Source: Takakia lepidozioides | Taxonomy: Eukaryota; Streptophyta; Takakiopsida; Takakiales; Takakiaceae | Length of the DNA stretch: 64,000 bases | Assembly: GCA_030704615.1 (NCBI GenBank) | Contig: CM060732.1 | Coordinates: forward strand, 26,100,001-26,164,000 | Reading direction: 5' to 3' | Shown here: positions 1-11,900 of the stretch, one piece after another | Layout of the letters: each line of letters opens with the position of its first letter | Numbering within the stretch: the first letter of the stretch is position 1 | The notes under the pieces: generated by a model | Told to the model about the DNA's origin: nothing | Databases searched by the model: none | Seen by the model: the letters and a program-made list of their open reading frames with translations, nothing else | Position numbers and translations under genes: made by a program

Positions 1-23
1 GCATTGCACATTGTCCTGCTCGC

Positions 24-1076
24 ATGTACTACGTTACTCACCGTTGCAAAACCATGACTCGAGCCTACATTCAATTTGGGACTCACGACCATCCTGTGTC
101 TCACGGCGATTGCAGAGATAGTGTGGAGTTGGCGCGTGGGCTTGTCGTGGAGGAGTTTGCAAAGTCCCCTTCAGCCAAACCATCTGCCATAGCGCTGGCT
201 GCCAGCAAAAATTTCCTAGAGAGGCACATTCTTGGGCAGGGAAGCGAATGCAGCTCAAGACTTGAGGGGGCTTCTTTGGATGCAGTGATGGATCACTTCT
301 CCGTGTTGAGCTCCCCCAATATTAGGAATCAGGTGAATGCATTGAGAGTGCGCGGTGGAAACACAGGGTCCATCAACAGCATTATGGAGCTCAAGCGCAT
401 AAGTCAATATGACTTTATCCAATCTAGCATCTTCCCGGGTCAGGGGTCTTCAAAGGTTTACTTGTTCAAGATGTCTACGGTGGGCGAGGCCAGACGTATG
501 CAACAAGGGGTGGATTTGGAGAAAGCCTGGATGATGTTCGATCATTGCAAACGAGTGAAGGGCTGGACAACCATGTCTTGCCATGTTTACGACCCAAACT
601 ACCAAAGAATAATGACAATTGCCATCTGTGACATGCAGTTTGAAGATACAGAGTCCCAGATGATAATGTGGAATTGTTTGCTTTCAGTCATGGAGTCCAA
701 TGGACATACAAGCATAAATTTCAACGGGTTTATGGCGGATAGTGCACAGGCTAACTTCAACGCTGTGCGCCGAGTTTTTGGATCTGGTGATCCAAAGGTA
801 CCCATGCCTAATAGGGAACGCACATGTCTATTCCACTGGACTCAGTCCCTGCAGAAACATACGAAGAGGTGCATCAGAAGAGATCTGCAGGCGGAGCATA
901 TAAGGCTCTGCTTCATGTACAAGAATGCGACTACAATGGAAGAGGCTGAGACCATGTACCAGACAGTGAGAGCATGGTGGTTCTCGTCAGGGGCTACTGA
1001 TCAGGACGGTGTCAAAGAATTGGAAGACTGGTTGGTCTTTTCGCACTTCAGATACATACAATGGGGGCTTTCATGA
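24..1076 (+). pseudogene. MULE-type transposase fragment
   Basis: This open frame of about 350 codons resembles the catalytic half of Mutator-like (MULE) transposases. A block with Asp around residues 209-216 (CDMQFEDTESQ) is followed by a second block (MADSAQANFNAVRRVFG) and then by the C-x-x-HW segment (CLFHWTQSLQKH). That order matches the D...D...C-x-W/F-H signature of MULE transposases, enzymes that cut and rejoin terminal inverted repeats. The frame begins near the window edge, so the N-terminus may lie outside. It ends at TGA 1074-1076, just before a possible donor at 1082 and acceptor near 1190, and coding-like sequence continues in another frame. The C-terminal Glu of the triad and the terminal inverted repeats were not found. 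A degraded or partial copy is the best reading. Confidence 0.6.
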
Positions 1077-1717
1077 CTACTGTAAGCTGTCTTTCACCTC
1101 TGCAATCCCTTGTATGTGCCCAATTTCTTTCCTTGTTCCCAGAACAGTCCGCGCTTGCATGAATGACGCTCTTTCATTTTCCTTTCACAGGACATGTCCC
1201 TTGAAACATTGCGGACATGCCGTCCTGCAATCTGGCAGAAAGCGTTCTCGCCGCCTGGAAGCAGCAATCTGGCAAAGCAGGAAGAGATCTGTAAATTGCT
1301 ACAACAGATGATCTGGTACGAGCTCTAACCCAGCAAACAAGATATCGTGACTTCCTCAGGGGGCGATGTGGGGGCAAGGGACCAAATACAGCAGAGTTGA
1401 TGCTGAGGGCTGCAAGAAGGTCCGGGGATCCAACGAAGATGGCAAAGGCAGTGAACAAGTGCACAATGGGCTCGCCTCTCCAATCAAGGGAGCCCCATCA
1501 AGAAGGAGAGGAAAGGTTCGGGACTTGCAAACGCAAGCTAAATACACCTCCAGGATCAGATGGGGATTCACATCGCCATGACAGAGACAACTTCTCTGTA
1601 CCCAAGATTTTTCCACTACAAAGCATGGCGTCTAGTAGGAAAGAGGCTGCTGGTGGCTTCCTCTTCCACAGTGCAACCCCTGTAATTGCGGGTTTCTAGC
1701 AGGACCACAGGGGGGCA

Positions 1718-2311
1718 GTGCAGGAGTCACCTTGTGCTGACTCCGAATGGCACATCGAGCGAACTACTCCAGGGTCTAGAGTTGGCTGCACTGCAGTGAG
1801 GGCCATTAGTTATGAAAAGTGTAAGTCCAAGATAGCCAAAGGCTTGGCGGGTACTCCAGCTCCGACGTTCATAGGTTTGATTCGGCCATATATGTCAAAG
1901 GAGTCGAAGATGCACAAATTCTGGTTCTGCCCGGACGATATGGCTCGCTGTGTGAATGGTACCGTCCGCGACTCCTGCATTGCTAAGCCTCCCCCACCAA
2001 CCATTTGGCTAGTGCGAGTGGGAACCTCCCTAACAGCACTGGAGTTTGGCAAGTTGGAGGACGCTGGCTTTCGTCTGCACCGATTTGTGGCGTCGACTCT
2101 TGGTGGCCTTGCTGCTATGGTGCCTCCTCTAGACGATACTTCGCATCCCACGAGAAGGAATGGCAAAACAGTGCATTGGGTGGCTTTGGGGCCTGATCAC
2201 GATGCGAAGGTGGAATCGGCCAGACTACTTCAGGCTCGGGTAACAGGAACTATGGAAGTACCTTCATCATCTGGTTTTTTTTTCACCTCTTCTTCTATAA
2301 CAGAAACCTGA
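1718..2311 (+). CDS. unidentified ORF downstream of the MULE fragment
   Basis: This is a 197-codon open frame with no recognised domain. It begins with a non-ATG codon, so it is probably an exon or remnant. It lies 640 bp after the MULE frame on the same strand and could be the C-terminal part of the same transposon protein, but no motif proves that. Its last residues run into the T-rich tandem repeat that starts near 2270, so the true end is probably earlier. Confidence 0.25.
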   Translation: MQESPCADSEWHIERTTPGSRVGCTAVRAISYEKCKSKIAKGLAGTPAPTFIGLIRPYMSKESKMHKFWFCPDDMARCVNGTVRDSCIAKPPPPTIWLVRVGTSLTALEFGKLEDAGFRLHRFVASTLGGLAAMVPPLDDTSHPTRRNGKTVHWVALGPDHDAKVESARLLQARVTGTMEVPSSSGFFFTSSSITET

Positions 2312-2745
2312 AGAAGTTTGACAATGATAGAGCTCAACTTTTTTTTCACCTCTTCTTCACAAACAAAGCCTAAATAAGCTTGAAGATGGTCATCTGTCAA
2401 ATTTTCACCTCATCTACATTAATAAAAACCATTGCCTGTTTCACAATGAATGGTCATATTTTGGGGCCTGTTCTTGCCCATCCTCATTATTTTAATCCTC
2501 TCCTTCAATATTTCATCCATCCATCATTCATCCAGCATGGATGAAATACTGGAAACGTCAGATAGCTTGACAATGAGCATCCAAACTTTTCTTGCCTCTT
2601 GTTCATGCAAGAATCCCTAAGTAAGATTCATGATGACTCACCCAACCTTTTATTTCACCTCTTCTTCAATAAGAAAACCTTAGTAACTTTCACAATGACC
2701 ATTCCATGTTTTCTATACCTCTTTTTTTAAGCGCTATAACTGCTT
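2270..2745. repeat. degenerate ~62 bp tandem repeat
   Basis: Units of about 60-66 bp recur with starts near 2273, 2339, 2401, 2587, 2648 and 2707. A partial unit lies at 2550 and a non-repeat interruption at about 2460-2545. Each unit reads roughly T-tract, CACCTCTTCTTC, an A-rich stretch, CCTNAGTAA, then TTNACAATGANCAT. The copies are well diverged, so this is an old minisatellite or satellite-like array beside transposon debris. Confidence 0.6.
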
Positions 2746-2817
2746 CCACGACAATAGGACCCTCTCTAAACAGAGGACTCGGATATGGGGCTTGCTTCTT
2801 CCTCCACTAAACCCCTG

Positions 2818-2847
2818 GGCTCACGCTTAGAGGGCAAAGCGTGAGCC
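2818..2847. other. perfect 11-bp stem inverted repeat
   Basis: GGCTCACGCTT at 2818-2828 is matched by AAGCGTGAGCC at 2837-2847 around an 8-nt loop. The word GGCTCACGC recurs nearby at about 2859-2868. It lies between the tandem repeat and a decayed ORF and may be part of a transposon end. No T-tract follows, so a terminator role is not supported. Confidence 0.45.
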
Positions 2848-2859
2848 GAGCTCCTGGGC

Positions 2860-3500
2860 TCACGCGGCTAGGCTCACACCGTAGCTGCGCTCGTCCTCTG
2901 GTAGCAGGAAAGTGATGGAGGTGTTAGCCACCGCATTGGAGGAGATGTTAAACTGATTTTCCCCCGCCAGTACTATCTCCCTGTTCGTGTTTGGCTGCAA
3001 CAGGGGCTGTTTTCCTTTCTCCTTCAGCATTTCGTAATGTTCGTCCACCCATTTAAGACCTTGCTCGAAGATCTGCTTGGTGCGAGCCTATTCATTTGGA
3101 TCCTTGACCCTGCAGGAGAGAAAGTACTTGTACACCCAAATCCACGAGTTATGGGCACCCGTGGTATCCAGACCTCTACTGTATATCACTGGCATGACAT
3201 GGACAATCGCTAAATCAGGATGAGAGTCATTGTTAACTACCATGATGCCAATGTGTTGAATGTGATTTAAAGTGAGGTTCAAATTAGGGAAGAACTCCTG
3301 GAGCACCTCTAAGGTGAGTGCGAGCATGATATCTCTTTCCTTTCCTACTCCAAATTGAAGGGCAATGGCCTCTGTAACCCATGCTGTCTGAAACCCTTCC
3401 TTGATATTTGAGAGGAAAAATTTGGTGTAGTCATCAATGAAGTTGTACAGAAGTGGGGTGACACAGATTGCCGCCTTCTCCCTTGCGTAGTTTGAACCCG
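2860..3500 (-). pseudogene. unidentified broken ORF, probably transposon-linked
   Basis: Read on the minus strand, one frame runs from about 3500 to 2860 with a single internal TAG at about 3088 (context DPNE-stop-ARTKQIFEQG). The text has ordinary protein composition (for example NFIDDYTKFFLSNIKEGFQ upstream and GENQFNISSNAVANTSITF downstream), so it looks like one protein damaged by a stop codon. I do not recognise the family. It sits downstream of the LINE ORF1 on the same strand and may come from the same or a neighbouring mobile element. Confidence 0.35.
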
Positions 3501-3686
3501 GTGCCCATCCAAGTAGGGGCTTTCATTTGAAGGAGTGAAGTTCCAGGAAAGAGATTGCCAGGCTGCCACTGTCTAGTTGTTGGAGGTCGGATTCTGTGAA
3601 GGGAAAGGAGGCCCAAGCCTCCATGATTCTTACAGGGAAGAAGCCAGAGCTAGAGGGTCTTTTGGGCGAGGTGGGGGCCGACAATT

Positions 3687-4739
3687 CTACACTTCTTCTC
3701 CTTTTTTTGAGGTGTGCAGCTTGTCATTGACTGTGATGTATTCGTTGGTGTCCATTGCCATAGCCTCCGGCACTTGTAGATTTTGACATTGATTTGAGAT
3801 GCTTTGCAGAGGCTGCGAAGAGCCTTCATCTTTCCTTGTGAATTTTGCGCCTGGGCAGTCTGCCTTGACATGTCCTTCAGCATTGCACCGAAAGTAGATA
3901 ACAGCAAGTACCTCCTCCTTTATGGCCACTACTATGAACGAGTCATCCAGAGTTGGTAACTTGATGGAGCTGCCGATTTTGGCATTATCTGGCATGAGGA
4001 CGACCAGCTTAGGGACTCCGTTATCTGAATTGTAATCGCTTTGCACCACCTCTGTGTCCACACTGACAATTTGGGCTTGGAGTGGTTCATAAACGTTGAT
4101 CGCACCTATGAATGTGCCAAAGCTTTCTCCGATCTCAGGGAGTGATGTGAGGTAAGTGGGTGGCAGGAAGGGTATCACCATCACCCTTGGTCTCCAGAGA
4201 ACACCTTTCCTATGTCCCCAGTCATGTGTCCAAGGGAAAATGAAAACCTTGACTGGGGATTGCTGGGTGTTGAATGCCAGCGCTTTGTCTACGTCTGATT
4301 TGGAGGAGAATAGGACTGCATAGAAGCCTCGGCCCATGGAGAGGCTGAAATGATGTGCGAGTCCACCTTGGTGTCCGAGATATTGGATTATCCAGCGCCT
4401 GATCTCAGCTCTAGGGCGGGGTCTGCCAGGGAAGTAGATGAGGATTCCTGTTTGAGACAGTTTTTGCGCTTGTGCGATCAACTTGTCTTTGTTCAACGCG
4501 ATAACAGGTTGCTCTGTCTCCACTTGCACCTCTGTATCTTCCCATAGCGCCTCAGCGGGTCTGGGGGATGGCAGTGTGGTATTTGGAGTCGGGCCTTTTC
4601 CAAGGATGGAGCCAGAGGCCTCAAAGGCATTTTTCTTGGTCCAGACCTGGTTTTTGCTTCTTCCTTGAGTGGAGGTTCCTCCGCGTTTGCCATGCTTCGA
4701 GCTTCCACCTCTGGAGTCCATGACAAACCCGTCAAACAA
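3687..4739 (-). CDS. LINE ORF1-like zinc-knuckle protein
   Basis: This intact 350-codon frame has the build of plant LINE ORF1 proteins: a basic, low-complexity N-terminus, a central domain of the DUF4283 kind (about residues 100-260, with SMGRGFYAVLFSS and PWTHDWGHRKG), then a retroviral-type zinc knuckle near residue 290. The knuckle reads YFRCNAEGHVKADC, so the expected first Cys of C-x2-C-x4-H-x4-C is Tyr, while the second Cys, His and third Cys are present. ORF1 proteins bind the LINE RNA. No ORF2 follows directly, so the copy is incomplete, and the missing Cys fits an inactive element. Confidence 0.65.
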   Translation of the reverse strand: MFDGFVMDSRGGSSKHGKRGGTSTQGRSKNQVWTKKNAFEASGSILGKGPTPNTTLPSPRPAEALWEDTEVQVETEQPVIALNKDKLIAQAQKLSQTGILIYFPGRPRPRAEIRRWIIQYLGHQGGLAHHFSLSMGRGFYAVLFSSKSDVDKALAFNTQQSPVKVFIFPWTHDWGHRKGVLWRPRVMVIPFLPPTYLTSLPEIGESFGTFIGAINVYEPLQAQIVSVDTEVVQSDYNSDNGVPKLVVLMPDNAKIGSSIKLPTLDDSFIVVAIKEEVLAVIYFRCNAEGHVKADCPGAKFTRKDEGSSQPLQSISNQCQNLQVPEAMAMDTNEYITVNDKLHTSKKGEEV

Positions 4740-6817
4740 CGACGGTCAGCAGGTCACTTAGACTGGCGTTCTGTTGGGAACAGTGAGAATGAGAGGGTAG
4801 ATTTTAGAATAGAGAAGAGAATCTGGGGGTAGTTGGATGCTGCGGATGCAGCTGAAGCAGTGAGAAGTAGTGAGAAGAATGATACTCCAGCTGATGTTGA
4901 GGGAACACCTTGAAGCAAATGAAAGAGTGTGGGTGGAGGAGACAGATAGCCAATACTAGTGCGTGGTAGATATTAAGTGAGCATGTAGTTTGTAACACCC
5001 AAAGGGTTATGGTTACTTCCCTGTCGAATTCTTCAAACCAGGGTGTTGAGCATGTGATGGCAGCAGGCCCAGTCCCATTTGTTTCCCTTCCGCCTTTGTG
5101 CCGTCATTCATAAATCGCATCTGTAAACTTGAATTTTGGCATGAATGAGAAGCCCTTTCTTGTGATCACTGCTTCAATGTCAGTTGTAGTGACCAGAGGG
5201 GCAATGCGCCAGTAGCAGGGCGGCCCATTAAGTGGAGTGAAGCGAAGATGTGGAGAGTGAGAAGGAAGGATGCTTTGTGGAGGTTATGAATGAATGATCT
5301 TTTCTGTGAGAAGTTTCATGGGAGAGCAAGGTAGAGATGAGTGCAGATGATCGTCAGTTTGATGAACGCTGGGTCATGGTGTACCTTAGTCCATCTTTGG
5401 ATACACATATCATTGCTTAGCAATTTTGGAAAAAGCACTTCACCATCTGGTGTGTGAGCATTACATACACACATCCACCATTGGCTTTCAAAAAATTTGT
5501 AGAAAAAGAAGTACTTCATTTGGAGGCACATTTTCTCTTGTCAATTTTGAGATTTCAACCCCATGTAATTGCATGCATAGCAACCATAGGTGAAAAAATC
5601 AGTTGGACCTGCAATGTAGTGGGGTCATAGCCACTCCACTATTGATTTGGAAATGGTGGGTCTTGGGGCAAGCAAAATTGGATAAAGCTAGGTTTTGATT
5701 TGGTCAAACCTATTTCTTTCTCACTTTTTCTTTGGGACCTGATATTTGAGGTCTGGGCCAACGCTATAATCTCACAATTTCCACGGTGGATTTGGTTCAT
5801 TTTTTGGTATGTCATGCATAAATGAGCTGCGCCCACTACTATAAGGCTGGAATCTCTGGATGATTTTTGGTAGGTTTCTAGGGGCAATTTACCGCAGCTG
5901 GGTACCCAAAATTGGTAAAAAGTCAAGAAAGGGCTTGGGAACTTAAGGGTTAAGTTAGTCACTCCCTAACAAGATGTGACTCTCTTGCTCCCTGACAAAT
6001 CTTCCAACTAAGGATGAGGCCCTGATGGAAGCCTCCTGCTCCAAGTATATTTGGTTCAAAATGTATCCCATGAAATCAGAGGGACAGTTTCTCCAAAGTC
6101 AACTTGGCCATGATTGCCCTTTCTACTTGGGAACTGGATTTGCTATGCTACCTCTCTTGTGTACTTGCATAGTTATCATAGCATCAACTGTTGCCTACTC
6201 CAACTTGTGATTCATTGATTCCTTTGTTTCGTTGGCAATTGGTACCACCAGACGAACCACAATGTTGACGATTAAGAGACTATGACCATGTGTCTACTGT
6301 CGTCTCCACCAAGGCCGGATTCTCCCTTATGCAAATGTGCTTGCCACAAATGGCTGGCAGTTTCAGCAAATGTATGTAATCTGTTGTATCCCACCTACTT
6401 AGCAACTGGACTATCAGGGCCTCAGGGCAAGTCTGCAGGAGGAGGCAACAGAAGGTGAGTTATGTAGTTGTCTTTGAGGTGATTGGGCGCACTTGGAAGA
6501 AACTTGGTCGTGTTTGTATGCACAGTCGTTGTTAGTGTGCTCATAAATATCCCGTCCAAGATCAGACTCGCGCCATGGAGACTATCCCACAATTTTGGGC
6601 AGTCTATCAAACAACGCCTTTCCTTTTAAGCTTGAACTTCTCTAATGGAAGGCATTGATAAGAGCACTGTGGGCGCTTTCCTTGCAAAGTCTGTTGCGAC
6701 CTGAATAGGACTAATTACACACCAACAAGTTGAACATCCTCCCAGTTCAATGAAGAAGACTGGCATAAAATGAATAGCGCAAGGAGTCCCACTCGCAGCA
6801 TATTACAAAGGCAACCG
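4740..6817. other. no gene recognised
   Basis: Only short open frames occur on either strand, none with a recognisable motif. AT-rich, intergenic-looking sequence separates the LINE ORF1 from the exonuclease gene. Regulatory DNA cannot be recognised here by eye. Confidence 0.4.
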
Positions 6818-8693
6818 TTAGGCGCCAGAAAGTGAAGGGCCATGATCCTCAGAGCCAGAGAGTTTAATAACCTGAACAAGTGAAGTCTCCACACACTCAA
6901 TTGTTTGCTTGATTGCAGGTTGCTTCTTGAGAGCAAGTAGTGCCATGAGAATGGAGTAGGACAGCCATGCATCGGCAGCAGCATATTGAATTTGCTGAAA
7001 TGTCAGGTGCCGAATCTCCCAATTACTCATGGTTGCTCGTCTGTTCTTCTTGTAAGGGAGCCCAAGCACTTTGTCCACAAGAGTAGCTATGCCTGCCCTC
7101 CGCAGGGCCCTTGTTTTGAGTGTGGAGGCCGCGAGAATTGCCAAATCAACCTCCCCCGCACACACTAGACCATAATCTTTCTTCAGCTTCTTCGTGTCAG
7201 CCTTCACAATGCAGTAGAGTTCTCAGTTACCAACTTTCTTCATCATCAGTGGCCATTAGTCTAACCATTGACACCGCTTACCAGTTACCACTCAAAGCAC
7301 ACACAAATGACCCATATTCAAGTCCACCAGCCTTTCTCCTTAGTTTTCCATGAAGTTGACAATCGGTCAACATGTCATGCATACTCTAATGATGTAAGTG
7401 GACAAAAATTGCCCTTCCATTAGAAGTGTAGTATAGCAAACCGACAATTAGTGATGAGACAATGTCCGCGAGATAGAATTTTGAAAAGGCTGTTACAATC
7501 ATTGCGAAGGAAGTACGAGGGAGGGCAAGAAATGTGAAATTGTGAAAATGGTGCAAGTGTACCTTGATACCCACTCCACCTAGCGTCACACTTGGATCTG
7601 CGAGCATGTTTTTGAGGGACGCAGGGAGCACATCGATGAAAAGAAGTTGAATCAATAGGCACCGTTTTCCAAGAGACAGCTGCAAGAGTGCAGCGTCATT
7701 GTAATCACCCTTCTGGAAGATGGGCCGCCATTCTATGTCAAGCCCAAACACAGTCTCCCCCCGGTGTTCTTGCAACCAGGTCTCAACTGTGAGAGCCGTA
7801 GCCGCCACTGTGACCAGCACTTTAGTGCCCAGTATCTCAACCTCGCAATCGAAACAATCGGCAGATTCATACATGGGATATAACCACCCTCCTAGTTCGT
7901 CTGACTCAATTGGTTGATCCCAGCCACCCCACTTGTTCTCCTGGCTCTCTCTTTGCCATCTCTGGTTCCACACAGCTTCCATGTCCATCTCCTGTTCCCT
8001 TTCCGGCCCCGTCTCTGCTCCACTTCCTCTTTCTTGCCATCCTTCCCTTCCCAACGCTTCTTTACCTCCTACACTTCTCTCCTCCGCGCTGGGAATCTCT
8101 GTACTGCCATCGCCCCTCCACTCTCTCTGAAAGTTGTCCGACCCTCCAGAACTGCTACTACCTTCACACCAGCTAGATGGCTCTTCTTGAGACTCGGGGA
8201 GTGGGTGAGACTGACTACACGCGACACCTCCCGACGGATGGCTAGAACTGTGACGCAATTTGCGAGGCAACGATGGACACTGACAAAGCTGGGAAGTCCT
8301 ACAATCTTGTAATTCTGAAGAAGGAAGAGAAAAAGGGGATATATGATACTGTGATTCCGGTCTGGGACAGGCGTTCAGAGGAGGGGGGTGCCTACCCAGA
8401 AGAGCGGGGGTCAAAGAGTGCAGCTCGCGCCCCTTACTTTCATCACTGTGCATTGCCCTTCCTGGCCCCGGCAGAGCTGCTGTAGGCGGGGCCAGCGTGT
8501 GTGTCATCAAACACAGCACCTGCCTCCTATCGTCTCCACCACTTCGCTCCTCATTGTGCCAGAGAGTAAGAGAGCGTGGGAGAGCAGATGACCAAGAAAC
8601 GTTGTGGCAAGTGCGAGAAATGCTGGTGATGAACGGGAAAGACTGTTGGATGAATCTTGGGCCTGCCGGCTCACCGTGCAGCTGCAATGGCAT
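6818..8693 (-). CDS. WEX: Werner-like 3'-5' exonuclease (WEX type)
   Basis: This is a DnaQ-fold DEDDy exonuclease with two coding exons. Exon 1 ends at 7563 (GGTATCAAG then GTAC) and exon 2 is 7201-6818; joining them gives GVGIK-ADTKKLKK in phase 0. Exo I is FGLDIEWRP (Asp and Glu), exo II is the Asp of GVGIKADTKKL, and exo III is YAAADAW (Tyr-x3-Asp). These four acidic residues and the Tyr bind the metals and cut the 3' end. No RecQ helicase is present, as in plant WEX proteins. The upstream frame opens at an ATG at 8693 (504 aa), but the first ~235 residues are low-complexity. The ATG at 7988 would give 269 aa, close to plant WEX length, and is my preferred start. Confidence 0.85.
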
Positions 8694-8925
8694 ACTGTGG
8701 CCGCTTGTATGTCGAGGTCTTGCATTGATGGAAGTCCTACACTGTGCAGATCTGTTGTGGCTTCCTTTCTCTGTTTTTCACTCTGGTGGGTCGTTAGGAT
8801 TTGTCGAAAAACTGAAGTGTGGGGCCTTCAGTCTTGCTCGAGTTCTGGGAGTAACAAAACTTTCACATGCGGACGATTGTTTGGAATAGGGGTGTTGGAA
8901 GTCACTCGCTTTGAAATCAGCAGAT

Positions 8926-11900
8926 ATGCTGGCTATGATCCCATGCATGGTGTTGTATGGAGCTGCAGTAATTGTGATTCTCTTGGCTATGTGTTCGTGG
9001 AGAGAGGGTACGTGCAAGTGGCAGCATCACAAGTTGCCGGTAGTTGCAAGAGGGAGTGTGACGCTGCACGTCAACTCTAGTGCTCTTCTTGCAACCACCG
9101 ATAAAGCTTTCGTGTGTGCTACCTTGGATTGGTGGCCGCCTGGCAAGTGCGATTATGGTAACTGCCCTTGGGATCAGGCCTCTCTGCTGAACCTGGTATT
9201 ATTTTGCCTCTCTCTCGGGCGTTATGGTCTGTGGTCATCATTCTTTCTTTCTTTTCTCTTTCAATTCGCTCAATCTTCCCTCCTTTCCGTGGTGTGTGAC
9301 ATTATGCAGTTCCATTCTTTCTTTTCTCTGTCATTCGTTCCTTCCCCTCTTCCCCCTTGCTTTTCAGAGAATTGGATCCCCTCCCCTCCTTCTACGACGT
9401 TGGGGGCGCTGCGGTAAGATACAAAGGGGCTGGATAAGATGCCAAATACCTTACACGGTTTTAGTTTTGGCAATTGAAGTTTTTCCATCTGAAATGCCTG
9501 TATGCAGAATCTTACAAATCCACTCTTTGAAAAGGCTCTTAGAGGTACGCCCACTCTCTCTTTCTCTCGTGTATGTTATGGCTAAATGTCCATCTGGCTG
9601 AACTCTAGTCTGTTTCTCAACCAATTCAGAGCATTTCTTGCTTTCTACATTTGTCGATTTTGAATGCCCTCCCTTATTTTTCAATTCTCTATCCTTCTTT
9701 TTGTATCTTGGGCACCTTACACTTCTTTTTCGGAGGTCAAACTACAAAATATCTTAGGCTGCAGACTCCGAGAATTTGAACTTTTTGTTCTTTCTTTGAA
9801 GAAAGTGAACTGGTCTAATGTTGCAGAACTGTCACCTTTGAGAATACGTCTAGGAGGGACTCTGCAGGACCAAGTGGTGTACAAAGTGGGCAGGCCTCAC
9901 CAACCCTGCCTTCCATTTGTGAAGAATGCGTCCCATATGTTTGGGTTTCAAGGAGGGTGCCTCAGTATGGCCCGTTGGACTGCTCTTAACAGACTTTTTC
10001 AGAAAACAGGGTATGTATTCCTATCCATCTGCTGCTGCATGAATGGAACGTTTTGCTGGAAGCTCCTCTCTTGGGCATCCCTTAGTATGGATCAAGCACA
10101 GTCTAACTCTGAGCTGGTTGTGTGGTTGATATGTAAGTCTACTCGATTAGGCAACTTCAGATGCTAGCTGTTTTCTACAATTTAACGGATCTAACAAGGA
10201 TTGCCAATCATGATGTATGAAGCATCTCATGGGGAGGAAGAGTGGCAACTTTGCGGAAACTGAAGGAATGCGCAAGGGAGGTAGGAGAGGGAGAGAGGGG
10301 GCAGAGAGAGGCAGAGAGGGAGACAGATTACATAGGGAGAGTTGATTGCTTCCCAAATGTTCAAAGGTGGACGAGAGGGGGAAGCTAACATGAGATTGAA
10401 ATAGGTGTTGCGCAGAACTGTGGTAGCATTTGGACTGAATGCGTTGTATAATCGCAAACAAGTAGTAAGGGGTGTCTGGAACCCCTGGGATTCATCCAAT
10501 GCCTGGGACTTCATAAAGTTCACTATTGACCAGGGCTACAAGGTGCAGGCTTGGGAACTGGGTAAGTAAGACCTCCTTTGCCCCCATTGTTGTAGGGCCC
10601 ATATCATAAGCAACATTGGTGAGGAAGTCCGGCTAATGAGTGCCTTTCTTTTCCCGCAAGAAGGATTTGGCCAAATTTTGCCACGTTCTTTAAGAAGAGA
10701 CAAAATGCTAAATCTGTAGCGAGTGAGATTCTATTCAGGATTTGAATTCAGTGTGGTATGCTTGTCTTCAACTGATTATCAGCAGTGGGCTCAGGGTGGA
10801 GGATTGCAGCTTGCCCATGACAGTTCACTTATTGAGTCATTTAATCTTACTCATGGGCAGAGATGACCATGTTGGTATTAATTATCTCGGATGTGCTGTT
10901 GAAACCTACTTCACCCAAGCATGAAGGCTTTGGCAGGTTACTGCTCCCAAAACTTGGCACTAGGTATGTATGGAAAGACAAGGCAGTATACAAGCTAACA
11001 TGAATACAAGCAAGTCTTAAAGCATGACCTTAACTTGCAGCAATGTTAGAGGCGGCAAGAGGCGGCCATGTTTGGGGTAGTAGTGAGGTTGATGAGTGTG
11101 CAATATGTTTTGAGCAGGGAATGAGCTGAGTGGGGATGGCGTTGGAACGAGCGTTTCAGCAGAGCGGTACGCTGCAGACTTGAAAGAGCTTCGCAAAGTG
11201 ATTAGCACCCTCTACAGGGGAACGTATCCACAACCCTTAGTCGTTGCACCTGATGGATTTTTCCACCCCCAGTGGTATGATGCATTTCTCAACGCCTTAG
11301 GACCTGGTGTTGTTGATGTTATCACACGCCACATTTATAGTCTTGGACCAGGTTGGCAACTCCCTTTGATTCTTTTGTTTCAGCTTTCCACATTTTGAAC
11401 GTGCCTACACCATCGTAGAGGTGCAGCATTTGAAAGTTTGCAACTGCCATCAATTTCTTCTCTGTTACCTGAACAGAAATACGGTGAAATATTATGCTTC
11501 TGGTATGCCACTTATGTGTTGTCAATATCACTATGCCACAGGAGTTGCCCCTCACCTGATGGAGAGGATTCTCAATTCAACATATTTGGATATGGAGAAA
11601 CATAATTTCCTAGCACTTCAGCGAATACAGCAAAGATCTGGACTCTGGGCAGCCACTTGGGTTGGTGAAGCAGGTGGAGCATATAACAGTGGCCAACACC
11701 TTGTAACAGATGCCTTTGTTAGCAGTTTCTGGTAAGCTTCACATGCCTCCGCTGTTTTTATTCTTTTTGGCGTCTGCCTGTTTCCCTTAATGAGCTTCTT
11801 GCTGGATGTACTACTAGTTACTGTGGGTCTAGAGTTAAGAACTGTGTACGTGAGATCTCTCCTCTCGAAAGGATGAGAAAGGACAAACTGACAGATGGAC

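Noticed and set aside
7386-7560. Continuation of the exonuclease frame past 7563
   Set aside because: The frame continues beyond the donor but leaves the DEDDy fold; splicing to 7201 restores exo II and exo III, so this part is intron.
7910-8312. Plus-strand ORFs of 88-132 codons
   Set aside because: They are antisense shadows of the low-complexity exonuclease exon, rich in Ser/Pro/Leu.
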